From JAVJUS01 sp040220455 (GTDB lineage Bacteria; Pseudomonadota; Alphaproteobacteria; DSM-16000; Inquilinaceae): 64,000 nt of DNA. Each line of letters starts with the position of its first letter. Position 1 is the stretch's first letter. The notes under the pieces are model-generated. The model was not told where the DNA came from. It did no database searches and saw only the letters and a program-made list of their open reading frames with translations. Positions 16,551 to 24,899 of the stretch are shown in pieces. Location: positions 1 through 64,000 of the forward strand of contig JAVJUS010000134.1 in the NCBI GenBank assembly GCA_040220455.1, in the 5' to 3' direction. The translations under genes and the position numbers were made by a program.

Positions 16551-17389
16551 GGGCCGCCTTCGAAGCCTCCGCGGCGGGCGGACGCCCCGGGCGCGCCGGG
16601 CGCGGCGCCGGCACGGGCCAGGTCTTCTGGGTCGTCTTCGCCGCGGGCGTGCTGGCCTTCCTGTTCGCGCCGATCGCCGTCGCGGCCGTGATCTCCTTCA
16701 GCTCGGCGTCGAGCCTGGTCTTCCCGCCGCCCGGCTGGAGCCTGGAATGGTACGCCGCGATCCTCGCCGACGAGCGGATCTGGCTCGCCGCCGGCGTCAG
16801 CGCCGCGATCGCGCTGGCCTCCACGGCGATCGCCGTCGTCGCCGGAACGCTGGCCGCCGTGGCGATCAACCACTACCGCTTCACCGGCCGCAACAGCCTC
16901 AAGGAGTTCCTGCTCCTGCCCCTGACGCTGCCCGCCATCATCCTGGGCCTCGGGCTGCTCTACGCCATCTCGCTGTTCGGCATGCGCCCGGGCCTGACCG
17001 CGGCGATCCTCGGTCACAGTGTGATCAGCGTGCCGTACGTGACCTATTTCGTGCTGGCCGCGCTCGCCAACTACGATCTGGCGCTTGAGCGGGCTTCTCT
17101 CGACCTGGGCGCCGGGCGGGTGCGGACGTTCCTGCGCATCACGCTGCCGATGATCCAACAGGGCGTCATCGTCGGGGCCGTGTTCGCGTTTCTGCTCTCG
17201 TTCGACAACGTCTCGCTGTCGTTGTTCCTGACCCGCGGCGACACCCTGCCGCTGCGCCTGCTTCAACGCATCCAGTACTACGCCGACCCGAGCGTGGCGG
17301 CGGTCTCGACCGGCCTGATCGTGCTGTCGATCCTGCTGATGCTGCCGATCGGCGGCTATCTCGCACGGTCGTTCGAGCCCCGGCGATGA
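16547..17389 (+). CDS. PotC-like ABC importer permease
   Basis: A 280-residue permease starting at the GTG that overlaps the PotB-like stop (GTGA). It has about six membrane helices and the coupling region A-S-L-D-L-G-A-G-R-V-R-T-F-L-R-I-T-L-P. Frame extension upstream of the GTG lies in the PotB-like gene and is not coding. A 96-base gap without obvious features separates it from the AtzD-like gene. Confidence 0.88.
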   Translation: MRAAFEASAAGGRPGRAGRGAGTGQVFWVVFAAGVLAFLFAPIAVAAVISFSSASSLVFPPPGWSLEWYAAILADERIWLAAGVSAAIALASTAIAVVAGTLAAVAINHYRFTGRNSLKEFLLLPLTLPAIILGLGLLYAISLFGMRPGLTAAILGHSVISVPYVTYFVLAALANYDLALERASLDLGAGRVRTFLRITLPMIQQGVIVGAVFAFLLSFDNVSLSLFLTRGDTLPLRLLQRIQYYADPSVAAVSTGLIVLSILLMLPIGGYLARSFEPRR

Positions 17390-17485
17390 TCCCCCGCCCC
17401 GCCGCGACCCCACCTCGACACCGGCGCCGGGCTGGCGCGCCGGTTCCGATCGGACACGGCCAGCCGGCCCGAGGGCCGAAGCCTC

Positions 17486-18610
17486 ATGCGTGAATGCATC
17501 GTCGCCAGGGTCCCGATGCGCCATCCGGGCGACATCTCCGGCATCGAGCGGCTGATCGCCGAGGGCACGGTGGCCGCCGGCGAGATCGTGGCCGTCCTCG
17601 GCAAGACCGAGGGCAACGGCTGCGTCAACGACTTCACCCGCGCCTATGCGGCGGACATGCTCAAGATTCGCCTCGGCGCCCGGCTCGGCATGACGGCCGA
17701 GGAGGTCGGCGAGCGGATCGCCACGATCATGTCCGGCGGCACGGAAGGGGCGCTGTCGCCCCATTTCGTCGTCATCGCCATACGCGAGACGACGGGCGGC
17801 GGCGACGATCGGTCGACCGCGAACGGGCCGCGCCTGGCGGTCGGCGCGAGCTTCACGCCCGATCTGCTGCCGGAGGAGATCGGGCGCATGGCCCAGGTTC
17901 GGGCGACCGCGGACGCCGTGGCCCGCGCCATCCGCAAGGCGGGCATCGAGCGGCCGGAGGACGTGCACTGGGTCCAGATCAAGTGTCCGCTGCTGACCAC
18001 CGAGCGCATCAACGAGGCCCGTGCCCGTGGGGGCGAGCCGGCGACCGACGAGACCTACCGGTCCATGGCCCTGTCGCGCGGGGCCTCGGCGCTCGGCGTC
18101 GCGCTCGCGCTGGGCGAGATCCCGCCCGAGGCGCTGTGCGATGAGGCGATCGGGCGCGACATGGGCCTCTGGTCGGAGCGCGCGAGCACGTCGGCCGGCA
18201 TCGAGTTGATGCGCAACGAGGTGATCGTCCTCGGCAACGGCCAGGGCTGGGACGGAGACGCGATGATCGCCCACGACGTGATGCGCGATCCCATCGACAT
18301 CACCGCCGTTCGCAGCGTGCTCCGCCGGCTCGGCATGGAGCCGGGAGACCAGCTCGGCGAGGCCGACTCCCGTCGCGTCATCGCCGTTCTCGTCAAGGCC
18401 GAGCCCTCGCGCGACGGGCTCATCCGGGGCCACCGGCACATCATGTGGGACGACAGCGACATCAACGCGACCCGCCACGGGCGGGCGCTCGTGGGCGGCG
18501 TGGTGGCGGCGGCCATCGGCCACGCGGCCATCTTCGTCTCGGGCGGCGCGGAACATCAGGGCCCGGACGGCGGCGGGCCGGTCGCCGTCATCGCCCGCGT
18601 CGCGCGGTGA
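17486..18610 (+). CDS. atzD: Cyanuric acid hydrolase/barbiturase family, paralog B (AtzD-like)
   Basis: A 374-residue ring-opening amidohydrolase. The three Ser-Lys pairs are K40/S83, K166/S236 and K304/S352, and the third-domain loop S-G-G-A-E-H-Q-G-P-D-G-G-G is of the usual type. In this family hydrolysis of cyanuric acid gives 1-carboxybiuret, and barbiturate gives ureidomalonate. The genes directly after it are AtzG-, AtzE- and AtzF-like, the enzymes that consume carboxybiuret-derived products, so cyanuric acid or a close analogue is the favoured substrate. It is a separate paralog from the copy at 4602 and keeps the more canonical active site. Confidence 0.85.
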   Translation: MRECIVARVPMRHPGDISGIERLIAEGTVAAGEIVAVLGKTEGNGCVNDFTRAYAADMLKIRLGARLGMTAEEVGERIATIMSGGTEGALSPHFVVIAIRETTGGGDDRSTANGPRLAVGASFTPDLLPEEIGRMAQVRATADAVARAIRKAGIERPEDVHWVQIKCPLLTTERINEARARGGEPATDETYRSMALSRGASALGVALALGEIPPEALCDEAIGRDMGLWSERASTSAGIELMRNEVIVLGNGQGWDGDAMIAHDVMRDPIDITAVRSVLRRLGMEPGDQLGEADSRRVIAVLVKAEPSRDGLIRGHRHIMWDDSDINATRHGRALVGGVVAAAIGHAAIFVSGGAEHQGPDGGGPVAVIARVAR

Positions 18611-18647
18611 GCATCCGGGGGACAGCCGACGACCGGCGGAGGCAGAC

Positions 18648-18839
18648 ATGTCCATGACCACCGACCTCGACGCCGATGCCTGGCTCGACGCCTCCGCGGC
18701 CGTCCTCGGGCTGACGGTTCGGCCCGAGGATCGCGACGCCGTGCTCGCCAACCTCCGCATCCTGGCGGGCATGGCTGCCACGCTGGAGACGGCCGAGATC
18801 GACGACCGGTCGCAATCCGCGACGGTCTTCCGGCCGTGA
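18648..18839 (+). CDS. atzG: AtzG-like small subunit (DUF4089 type)
   Basis: A 63-residue protein with three short helices, a central L-R-P-like T-V-R-P-E-D-R-D-A-V-L-A-N-L and an acidic, disordered-looking tail. It matches the size and character of AtzG, which binds AtzE as in the GatC-GatA pair and is needed for a stable, active 1-carboxybiuret hydrolase. It lies immediately before the AtzE-like gene and overlaps it by 4 bases (GTGA), a strong sign of a two-subunit enzyme. GGAGG precedes the ATG. Confidence 0.8.
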   Translation: MSMTTDLDADAWLDASAAVLGLTVRPEDRDAVLANLRILAGMAATLETAEIDDRSQSATVFRP

Positions 18840-20266
18840 GCGGCGGCGTCGACGCGACCGCCGAGGCCACGATCGGGATCGCCTCGGCCGTGCGCGCCGG
18901 GCGATGCAAGGCGGAAGCGGTCGTCGAGCGGAGCCTCGCCCGGATCGAACGGATGGACGGGGCGATCAACGCGATGACCGCGGTGCTGGGCGATCGGGCG
19001 CGGTCTCGCGCCCGGGCGCTGGACGCGCGCATCGCCCGGGGCGAGGACCCGGGACCGCTGGCCGGCGTGCCGTTCGCCGTGAAGAACCTCTTCGACATCG
19101 AAGGCGTCGTCACCCTGGCCGGTTCGCGCATCAACCGGGACGATCCGCCCGCCGCGCGCGACGCCCCGTCGATCGCCGCGCTCGAGGCGGCGGGCGCCGT
19201 CCTGGTCGGCGCCGCCGGCATGGGCGAATACGCCTACGACTTCACCGGACGGAACGCGCATGACGGCGTGGTGCGCAACCCGCTCGACCCCGATCGCCTG
19301 GCCGGCGGCTCGTCGAGCGGCTCCGCCGCGGCGGTCGCCGCCGGGATGGTGCCGTTCGCGCTGGGCACCGACACCAACGGCTCGATCCGGGTCCCGGCGT
19401 CGCTCTGCGGCCTATTCGGCCTCAAGCCCACCTTCGGGCGGCTGGGCCGCGACGGCGTGTTTCCGTTCGTCGAGAGCCTGGACCATGTCGGCCCCCTGGC
19501 CCGCTCCGCCGCCGACCTGGCCGTGATCCATGACGCGCTCCAGACCGCCGCGTCGGTGGATCGGAGCCATTCCGGCCGGCCGGTCGAGCCCGTGACGCCG
19601 GCGCTTGGCGACGACACGCCGCTCCGCGTCGGCCTTGCCGGCGGGTACGCGGTCGACCGGGCCGGGTCGGAGGCGAGGCGGGCGGCGGAAACCGTCGCCG
19701 ACGCTCTCGGCGCCTTCGGGCGCGTGGATCTCGACGGAGCGGGCGAGGCGCGCGCGGCCGCCTTCGTGATCACGGCGGCGGCCGGCGGCGCCCTGCACCT
19801 GGATCGGCTGCGCCGCCGCGCGGGCGACTTCGACGAGGAGGTCCGCGGCCGGCTGATCGCCGGCGCGCTCGTCCCCGCCGCCTGGGTCGCGCGGGCCGAG
19901 CGGGTGCGTCGCGCCTTCGCCGAGCGCATGGCGACTGTCTTCGAGCGGGTCGACCTGCTCGTCGCCCCGGCGACGCCGTGCCCGGCGCCCCTGATCGATC
20001 AGCCCACGATCGAGGTCGGCGGCGAGCCGGTCCCCGTTCGCGCCAATCTGGGCGTCCTGACCCAGCCCTTTTCCGCCATCGGGCTGCCGGTCGCGTGCGT
20101 CCCGGTACACCCCGGCGATGGCGGGATGCCGGTCGGAGTCCAGATCGTCGGCCCCCTCTGGCGGGAGGACCTGGTCCTCGCTGCCGCTCACCGGCTCGAG
20201 CTGTGGGGCGTCGCAACTGTCCCGTCCCTGGCGGCAAGCGCGGCGGCCCCGGGGATGAGGAGTTAG
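18836..20266 (+). CDS. atzE: AtzE-like amidase (1-carboxybiuret hydrolase catalytic subunit)
   Basis: A 476-residue amidase-signature enzyme with the Ser-cisSer-Lys triad Lys83 (F-A-V-K-N), Ser159 (G-G-S-S-S-G-S) and nucleophile Ser183 (D-T-N-G-S-I-R). It starts at a GTG overlapping the AtzG-like gene and ends 4 bases before the allophanate hydrolase gene. AtzE with AtzG removes an amine from 1-carboxybiuret to give 1,3-dicarboxyurea. Many amidases look alike, so the assignment rests on the adjacent AtzG-, AtzD- and AtzF-like genes. Confidence 0.8.
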   Translation: MSGGVDATAEATIGIASAVRAGRCKAEAVVERSLARIERMDGAINAMTAVLGDRARSRARALDARIARGEDPGPLAGVPFAVKNLFDIEGVVTLAGSRINRDDPPAARDAPSIAALEAAGAVLVGAAGMGEYAYDFTGRNAHDGVVRNPLDPDRLAGGSSSGSAAAVAAGMVPFALGTDTNGSIRVPASLCGLFGLKPTFGRLGRDGVFPFVESLDHVGPLARSAADLAVIHDALQTAASVDRSHSGRPVEPVTPALGDDTPLRVGLAGGYAVDRAGSEARRAAETVADALGAFGRVDLDGAGEARAAAFVITAAAGGALHLDRLRRRAGDFDEEVRGRLIAGALVPAAWVARAERVRRAFAERMATVFERVDLLVAPATPCPAPLIDQPTIEVGGEPVPVRANLGVLTQPFSAIGLPVACVPVHPGDGGMPVGVQIVGPLWREDLVLAAAHRLELWGVATVPSLAASAAAPGMRS

Positions 20267-20270
20267 CGAG

Positions 20271-22094
20271 ATGACGACCGAGCCGACCGTTCCGGCCCTT
20301 CTCGATGTCGCGTCGATCCATGCCGCGGTCGCCGCCGGCCTGCCGCCGACGGCGATCGTCGCGGCGGTCCACGACCGGATCGAGGCGGCCGACGATCCGG
20401 GGATCTTCATTCATCTCCGCGATCGCGAAGAGACGCTGGCCGCGGCCGCCGCGCTTCCGCCCTTCGACCCCGACCGCTATCCGCTCTGGGGCGTGCCGTT
20501 CGCGATCAAGGACAACATCGACCGGGCCGGCTGGCCGACGACCTGCGGATGCCCGGACTTCAGCCATATCCCCGACGCGACGGCGACCGCCGTCGCCCGG
20601 CTGGAGGCGGCCGGCGCCATCCTGATCGGCAAGACCAATCTCGACCAGTTCGCCACCGGCCTGGTCGGCGTGCGCACGCCCTACCCGGTCCCCCGCAACG
20701 CCTTCGACGCCGAAATCGTACCGGGCGGCTCCAGTTCGGGATCGGCTGTCGCGGTCGCGCGTGGCCTGGTCGCATTCTCGCTGGGCACCGACACGGCCGG
20801 ATCGGGGCGCGTCCCGGCCGCGCTGAACAGCGTCGTCGGGCTGAAGCCGAGCCGCGGCCTCGTGCCGAACACGGGCGTCTTCCCGGCTTGCCGATCCCTG
20901 GATTGCGTCTCGATCTTCGCGCCCGCCGTCGGCGACGCCGTCACGGTCCTGGCGGTGATGGCCGGGCCCGAGCCGGCGGATCCATGGTCGCGACCGTTCC
21001 CGACCCCGACGCTGGCGGCCCTGGCGCCGGGCATCCGGGTCGGCATCCCGGACCGGGCCAGCCGCGTTTTCGCCGGCGACAGGGACGCCGAGCGCGCCTT
21101 CGACGCCGCGGTGGCGGACATCGCCGATACGGGGAGCGAGGCCGTGACGCTCGACCTGTCGGCCTTTCTGGAGGCGGGTCGGCTCCTGTACGAAGGCCCC
21201 TGGGTGGCCGAGCGGTATCACGCGCTGCGGGAAGTCATGGAGCACCGGCCCGCCATCCTGCACCCGGTGACGCGGCGGATCGTGGAGCAGGCGAGCGGCT
21301 ATACAGCGACGGACACCTTCGAGGCGATTTATCGGCTGGTCGCCCTGCGCCGATCGGCAGAGACCGCTTGGCGGCAGGTCGACGCGCTGATGGTGCCGAG
21401 CCTTCCGCGCCCCCGGACACTCGCCGACCTGTCGGCCGATCCGGTGGGCGCGAACAGCGAGCTCGGCGTCTATACCAACTTCGTCAATCTCCTCGATCTC
21501 GCCGCCATCGCCGTGCCAGGACGGTTCCGGCAGGACGGCCTGCCGGCCGGCGTGACGGTGATCGCGCCGGCCGGCGAGGACAGCCGGCTTGCAGCGCTGG
21601 CCGACCGGCTACATCGCGCCGCAGGCGTTCCCGCCGGAGCGACCGGGCTTCCCCTGCCGGCGGCCGCGACACCCCCTGATCGGGCGGCCGACGGCGAGGT
21701 CGAACTCGCCGTCGTCGGCGCGCATCTCTCGGGACAGCCGCTCAACGGGGCGCTGAGGGCCGCGGGAGGGCGCTATCTCCGCCAGGTCGCCACGGCACCG
21801 GTCTATCGGCTCTACGCATTGGCCGGAGAGCCGCCGCGCCCGGGCCTCCTGCGGACGACCGAGGCCGGTGCCGGCGTGTCGATCGAAACGGAAGTGTGGG
21901 CCCTGCCGCCGGCGGGCCTGGGGCGTCTGATGACCGAAGTGTCGCCACCGCTGTCGATCGGTACCGCCGACCTCGCCGACGGCACGTCGCCCAAGTGCTT
22001 CCTGGTCGAGGCCGCCGGTACCAAAGGGGCGAAGGACATCAGCGACAGCGGGGGCTGGCGGGCCCATCTCGCGGCGATCGGGGCGTCCGTGTGA
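20271..22094 (+). CDS. atzF: Allophanate hydrolase (AtzF-like)
   Basis: A 607-residue cytosolic enzyme that hydrolyses allophanate to CO2 and ammonia. Residues about 20-450 form an amidase domain with triad Lys80 (F-A-I-K-D-N), Ser154 and Ser178 (T-D-T-A-G-S-G-R), and the D-T-A-G-S-G-R-V-P-A-A block is typical of allophanate hydrolases. A C-terminal domain of about 140 residues follows, including G-A-H-L-S-G-Q-P-L-N, as in AtzF and urea amidolyase. Length is that of AtzF. It ends the rightward operon. With no biotin carboxylase gene nearby, the source is ring degradation rather than urea carboxylation. Confidence 0.9.
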   Translation: MTTEPTVPALLDVASIHAAVAAGLPPTAIVAAVHDRIEAADDPGIFIHLRDREETLAAAAALPPFDPDRYPLWGVPFAIKDNIDRAGWPTTCGCPDFSHIPDATATAVARLEAAGAILIGKTNLDQFATGLVGVRTPYPVPRNAFDAEIVPGGSSSGSAVAVARGLVAFSLGTDTAGSGRVPAALNSVVGLKPSRGLVPNTGVFPACRSLDCVSIFAPAVGDAVTVLAVMAGPEPADPWSRPFPTPTLAALAPGIRVGIPDRASRVFAGDRDAERAFDAAVADIADTGSEAVTLDLSAFLEAGRLLYEGPWVAERYHALREVMEHRPAILHPVTRRIVEQASGYTATDTFEAIYRLVALRRSAETAWRQVDALMVPSLPRPRTLADLSADPVGANSELGVYTNFVNLLDLAAIAVPGRFRQDGLPAGVTVIAPAGEDSRLAALADRLHRAAGVPAGATGLPLPAAATPPDRAADGEVELAVVGAHLSGQPLNGALRAAGGRYLRQVATAPVYRLYALAGEPPRPGLLRTTEAGAGVSIETEVWALPPAGLGRLMTEVSPPLSIGTADLADGTSPKCFLVEAAGTKGAKDISDSGGWRAHLAAIGASV

Positions 22095-22148
22095 CGGGTG
22101 GGCGCCGCCGAGGACGGGACGACAGCAGGATTCCCTCGAGAACCCGCT

Positions 22149-22233
22149 AGGGCAATTTCCGAACTGACGAAATCATCAGTTCGGAAAAAATAGCCCAATC
22201 TACCACAACCTACACCATCCTGCGCCCGAACGG
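22149..22233 (-). repeat. Dispersed structured intergenic repeat, copy 1
   Basis: Read on the minus strand, these 85 bases match 43032-43116 without gaps at 70 of 85 positions by my count. The element ends in a strong hairpin: TTCCGAACTGA (22157-22167) pairs with TCAGTTCGGAA (22175-22185) over 11 bases. It sits between the convergent ends of the allophanate hydrolase and LacI genes. Confidence 0.6.
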
Positions 22234-22279
22234 CCGTCGGGCGCGCGAAGGGCGCCGCCTCGGCGACGCACGACGCGGC

Positions 22280-23311
22280 TCAGACGTTCTCGCGCGTGTA
22301 GATGTCGAACGGCAGGATCGTCGTCCGGTTTCCGGCGTCGAGGTCGGCGTCGCACGCTCGCGTCATGCCGGCGATCGCGGCATCGGCCACGCGCTCCAGC
22401 GGATGGGAGAGGACGACCGTCAGGACGCCGTCGAGCAGGGCGGCCCGCGTCACGTCCATCAGCTCGTAGCCCACGGTCGCCATCCGGTCGGCCCGGCCGC
22501 TGGCGCGCAGCGCGGTGATCGCGCCCGTGATGCCGCCCCCGGCGACATAGAGTCCGGCCAGGTCCGGGTGATCGCGCAGCAGCCGCTCCGTCATCTCCTC
22601 GGCGACGGCGGTCGTCTCGAAGGTCGACAGCGGCTCCAGAAGCGTGAAATCGGGCGCGTGCTCGCGGAAGAAGGAGCGGAAGCCGGTCTCGTTCATCTCC
22701 TGGCACCGGTAGCGGTGGCTGCCGATCAGGATGCCCAGTTCGCCCGGCGTCTTGCAGATATTGGCGATGACCCAGGCCGCCGTCCGGCCGACCTTCCAGC
22801 TGTCGAGGCCGACATAGGGCACCTCGCCGCTGGCCGAGAGCTGGGAGATCAGCGCGAAGACCGAGACCCCGCGCCGCCGGAGCGTGTCGACCGCCTCCGT
22901 GACCAGGGGGTGGACCGCCGCCACGACGCCGACCGCCTCGCAATCCTCGCCCAGCTCGATCAGCGTCGAGGCGAGGTTGCGCGGCGACAGGTCCGCGGCG
23001 AACGCGATCCGGACATCGATCTCCCGGTCTCGGGCCCGTCCGGCGGCGGCCTCCAGCGCGTGCGCCAGGTTGCGGTACCACGCCCGCGTCGGCTGGTGCA
23101 GCAGGAAGCCGAAACGATACCGCGGCCGAGTCTCTTCCAGCCGCCCCTCGATCGCGCCCAGCCCGTAGAACCCGATCCGCCGGGCCGCGTCGTGGACACG
23201 CTCGGCCGTGCTCCGCCGCACGCTCCCGCTGCCCGCCAGGACGCGGTTCACCGTCGACACCGACACCCCGGCGGCGCGGGCGAGGTCGCGGATGGTTGGC
23301 CGCGTGGTCAT
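22280..23311 (-). CDS. LacI-family transcriptional regulator
   Basis: A 343-residue regulator. The helix-turn-helix (residues 5-25) reads T-I-R-D-L-A-R-A-A-G-V-S-V-S-T-V-N-R-V-L, followed by a hinge helix and a sugar-binding-protein-like effector domain. It is divergent from the sterol-desaturase-family gene across a nested palindromic operator. The nearby CUT2 importer (24900-27976) is a likely target, since LacI proteins commonly control such sugar operons; the hydroxylase pair may also be controlled. Confidence 0.88.
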   Translation of the reverse strand: MTTRPTIRDLARAAGVSVSTVNRVLAGSGSVRRSTAERVHDAARRIGFYGLGAIEGRLEETRPRYRFGFLLHQPTRAWYRNLAHALEAAAGRARDREIDVRIAFAADLSPRNLASTLIELGEDCEAVGVVAAVHPLVTEAVDTLRRRGVSVFALISQLSASGEVPYVGLDSWKVGRTAAWVIANICKTPGELGILIGSHRYRCQEMNETGFRSFFREHAPDFTLLEPLSTFETTAVAEEMTERLLRDHPDLAGLYVAGGGITGAITALRASGRADRMATVGYELMDVTRAALLDGVLTVVLSHPLERVADAAIAGMTRACDADLDAGNRTTILPFDIYTRENV

Positions 23312-23330
23312 CGACGCTCCGTTTCATTTC

Positions 23331-23368
23331 GTCTCATTCGACGGCTCATGGATGAGACCGAATGAGAC
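23331..23368. promoter_or_regulatory. Nested palindromic operator between LacI and hydroxylase genes
   Basis: GTCTCATTCG (23331-23340) and CGAATGAGAC (23359-23368) are perfect 10-bp inverted arms. Exactly between them lies CTCATGGATGAG (23345-23356), itself palindromic and sharing the CTCAT half-site. TTTCATTTCG precedes as a weak further copy. The site begins 20 bases upstream of the LacI start, suiting autoregulation and control of the divergent operon. Confidence 0.65.
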
Positions 23369-23472
23369 AAATATCGTCATTGCCTACCATCGTCCTTGCC
23401 TCGACGCCGATCAAGGCCGTTATCTCGGCTCCATATCGAGGGACCTTTCGACCCGGGCGAGGGAGGTCGGGG

Positions 23473-24501
23473 ATGGACGACACGCAATTCGGGCGCCGCG
23501 ACAGGCGCGGGGACTGGGCGCCGAACGAGGCGCTGACGATCGCGCCGATCTGGCGGTTCCCGCCCGATCCGCGGGCGATCCTGCGCTGGCTGCCCGGCTA
23601 CTTCTTCCCGTGGAACATCCTGTTCGCCCTGTCGGCGGTGGCCTACTGGGCGTGGGTGATCCCGCCCGTGGAGACCATGCAGACGCTGGCCTGGGGATGG
23701 GCGCTGCGGCTCTACGCGGTCAACGCGGTCGCCGTGTTCGTCTTCTACGGCGCCTTCGAGCTGTGGCTCTACGTCCGGCGCGCCCAGGGAACCCGGTTCA
23801 AGTTCAACGCAAAGTTCCCGGCCGACCACTCCAGCGACGTCTTCCGGTTCAGGAGCCAGACCGTCGACAGCATGCTGCGCACGTTCCTGTCCGGGGTGAC
23901 GATCTGGACCGCGATCGAGGTGGTCGTGCTGTGGGTCTTCGCCAATGGCTGGGCGCCGTGGCTGAGCTTCGCGCAGAACCCTTTCTACCTGGCGGCCTTC
24001 GCGCTGCTCGTACCGGTGATTCACGAGTTCCACTTCTTCTGCATTCACCGGCTGATCCATGTTCCTTTCCTGTACAGGTGGGTGCACTCGGTCCACCACA
24101 ACTCGATCAACCCGTCGCCGTGGTCGTCGCTCGCCATGCATCCGGTCGAGCATCTGCTCTACCTGTCGACCATGGCCTATCATCTCGTCCTGCCGTCGAA
24201 CCCGCTGCTCGCGCTCTACCAGCTTCATTTCGCAGGGTTCGGCGCGATCCCGGGCCATGTCGGATTCCACAAGATGCTGGTCGGCGAGGGCCGGGCGATC
24301 GACAGCCACGCCTACACCCACTACCTCCACCACAAGTACTTCGAGGTGAACTACGGCGACGGCCTGCTGCCCTTGGACAAAATCTTCGGGACCTGGCACG
24401 ACGGCACGAAGGAGTCCGACGAGCGGATGAAGGCGCGCTTCCGGAAGAAGAAGGAGCGCCTGGCCGCCGCCAAGGGCGCCACCCGCTCGCGGGCGACGTG
24501 A
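23473..24501 (+). CDS. Sterol desaturase / fatty acid hydroxylase family protein
   Basis: A 342-residue integral membrane di-iron hydroxylase. About five hydrophobic segments surround three histidine clusters: H-E-F-H-F-F-C-I-H-R, H-S-V-H-H-N and H-Y-L-H-H-K. The family hydroxylates or desaturates sterols, fatty acyl chains and sphingolipids using electrons from a redox partner; the next gene is a Rieske ferredoxin. The ATG at 23473 follows GGGAGG and fits the domain; an upstream in-frame ATG at 23362 adds 37 residues without family features. A C-terminal Lys/Arg-rich tail probably faces the cytoplasm. Substrate unknown. Confidence 0.82.
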   Translation: MDDTQFGRRDRRGDWAPNEALTIAPIWRFPPDPRAILRWLPGYFFPWNILFALSAVAYWAWVIPPVETMQTLAWGWALRLYAVNAVAVFVFYGAFELWLYVRRAQGTRFKFNAKFPADHSSDVFRFRSQTVDSMLRTFLSGVTIWTAIEVVVLWVFANGWAPWLSFAQNPFYLAAFALLVPVIHEFHFFCIHRLIHVPFLYRWVHSVHHNSINPSPWSSLAMHPVEHLLYLSTMAYHLVLPSNPLLALYQLHFAGFGAIPGHVGFHKMLVGEGRAIDSHAYTHYLHHKYFEVNYGDGLLPLDKIFGTWHDGTKESDERMKARFRKKKERLAAAKGATRSRAT

Positions 24502-24554
24502 CGGCCGCCAAGGACGCGGGGCGGCTGTACGAACCCGATCATGGCGAGGAGACG

Positions 24555-24866
24555 ATGGCGGACTGGATCGACGCCTGCGCGACGGGCGATATCGACGCGG
24601 AGGAGGTGATCCGCTTCGACCACGGCGACCGCACCTTCGCGATCTTCCGGAGCCCGGACGACGCGTATTTCTGCACCGACGGGCTGTGCACGCACGAGGC
24701 CGTCCACCTCGCCGACGGCCTGGTCATGGACCACACGGTCGAGTGCCCGAAGCACGCCAGCATGTTCGACTACCGCACCGGCGAGGTCGAGACGCCCCCG
24801 GCCTGCGAGGACCTGCGCACGTATCCGGTCAAGGTCGAGAACGGGCGGGTCTGGGTCGAAATCTGA
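24555..24866 (+). CDS. Rieske [2Fe-2S] ferredoxin
   Basis: A 103-residue soluble ferredoxin. Cluster ligands are C45-T-H47 and C64-P-K-H67, with the 16-residue spacing of dioxygenase-type Rieske ferredoxins. It begins at the ATG preceded by GAGGAG; an earlier GTG at 24498 would overlap the hydroxylase stop but adds an unlike leader. Its position 53 bases after the hydroxylase gene suggests it delivers electrons to that enzyme. No ferredoxin reductase is nearby, so one must be shared. Confidence 0.85.
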   Translation: MADWIDACATGDIDAEEVIRFDHGDRTFAIFRSPDDAYFCTDGLCTHEAVHLADGLVMDHTVECPKHASMFDYRTGEVETPPACEDLRTYPVKVENGRVWVEI

Positions 24867-24899
24867 CCGCCCGCCGGCGAATCGGCCGGGCCCGCGCCG

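Noticed and set aside
16412..19261. A 949-codon open frame on the minus strand
   Set aside because: It runs antisense through the PotC-like, AtzD-like and AtzE-like genes, whose motifs and overlaps are clear. Its composition is that of a shadow frame.
20271..22094. Urea amidolyase or urea carboxylase system
   Set aside because: Only the allophanate hydrolase half is present; no biotin carboxylase domain or urea carboxylase genes were found nearby.
22149..22233. Rho-independent terminator of the allophanate hydrolase gene
   Set aside because: The strong hairpin is followed by A-rich rather than T-rich sequence on the plus strand, and on the minus strand the T-run precedes the stem.
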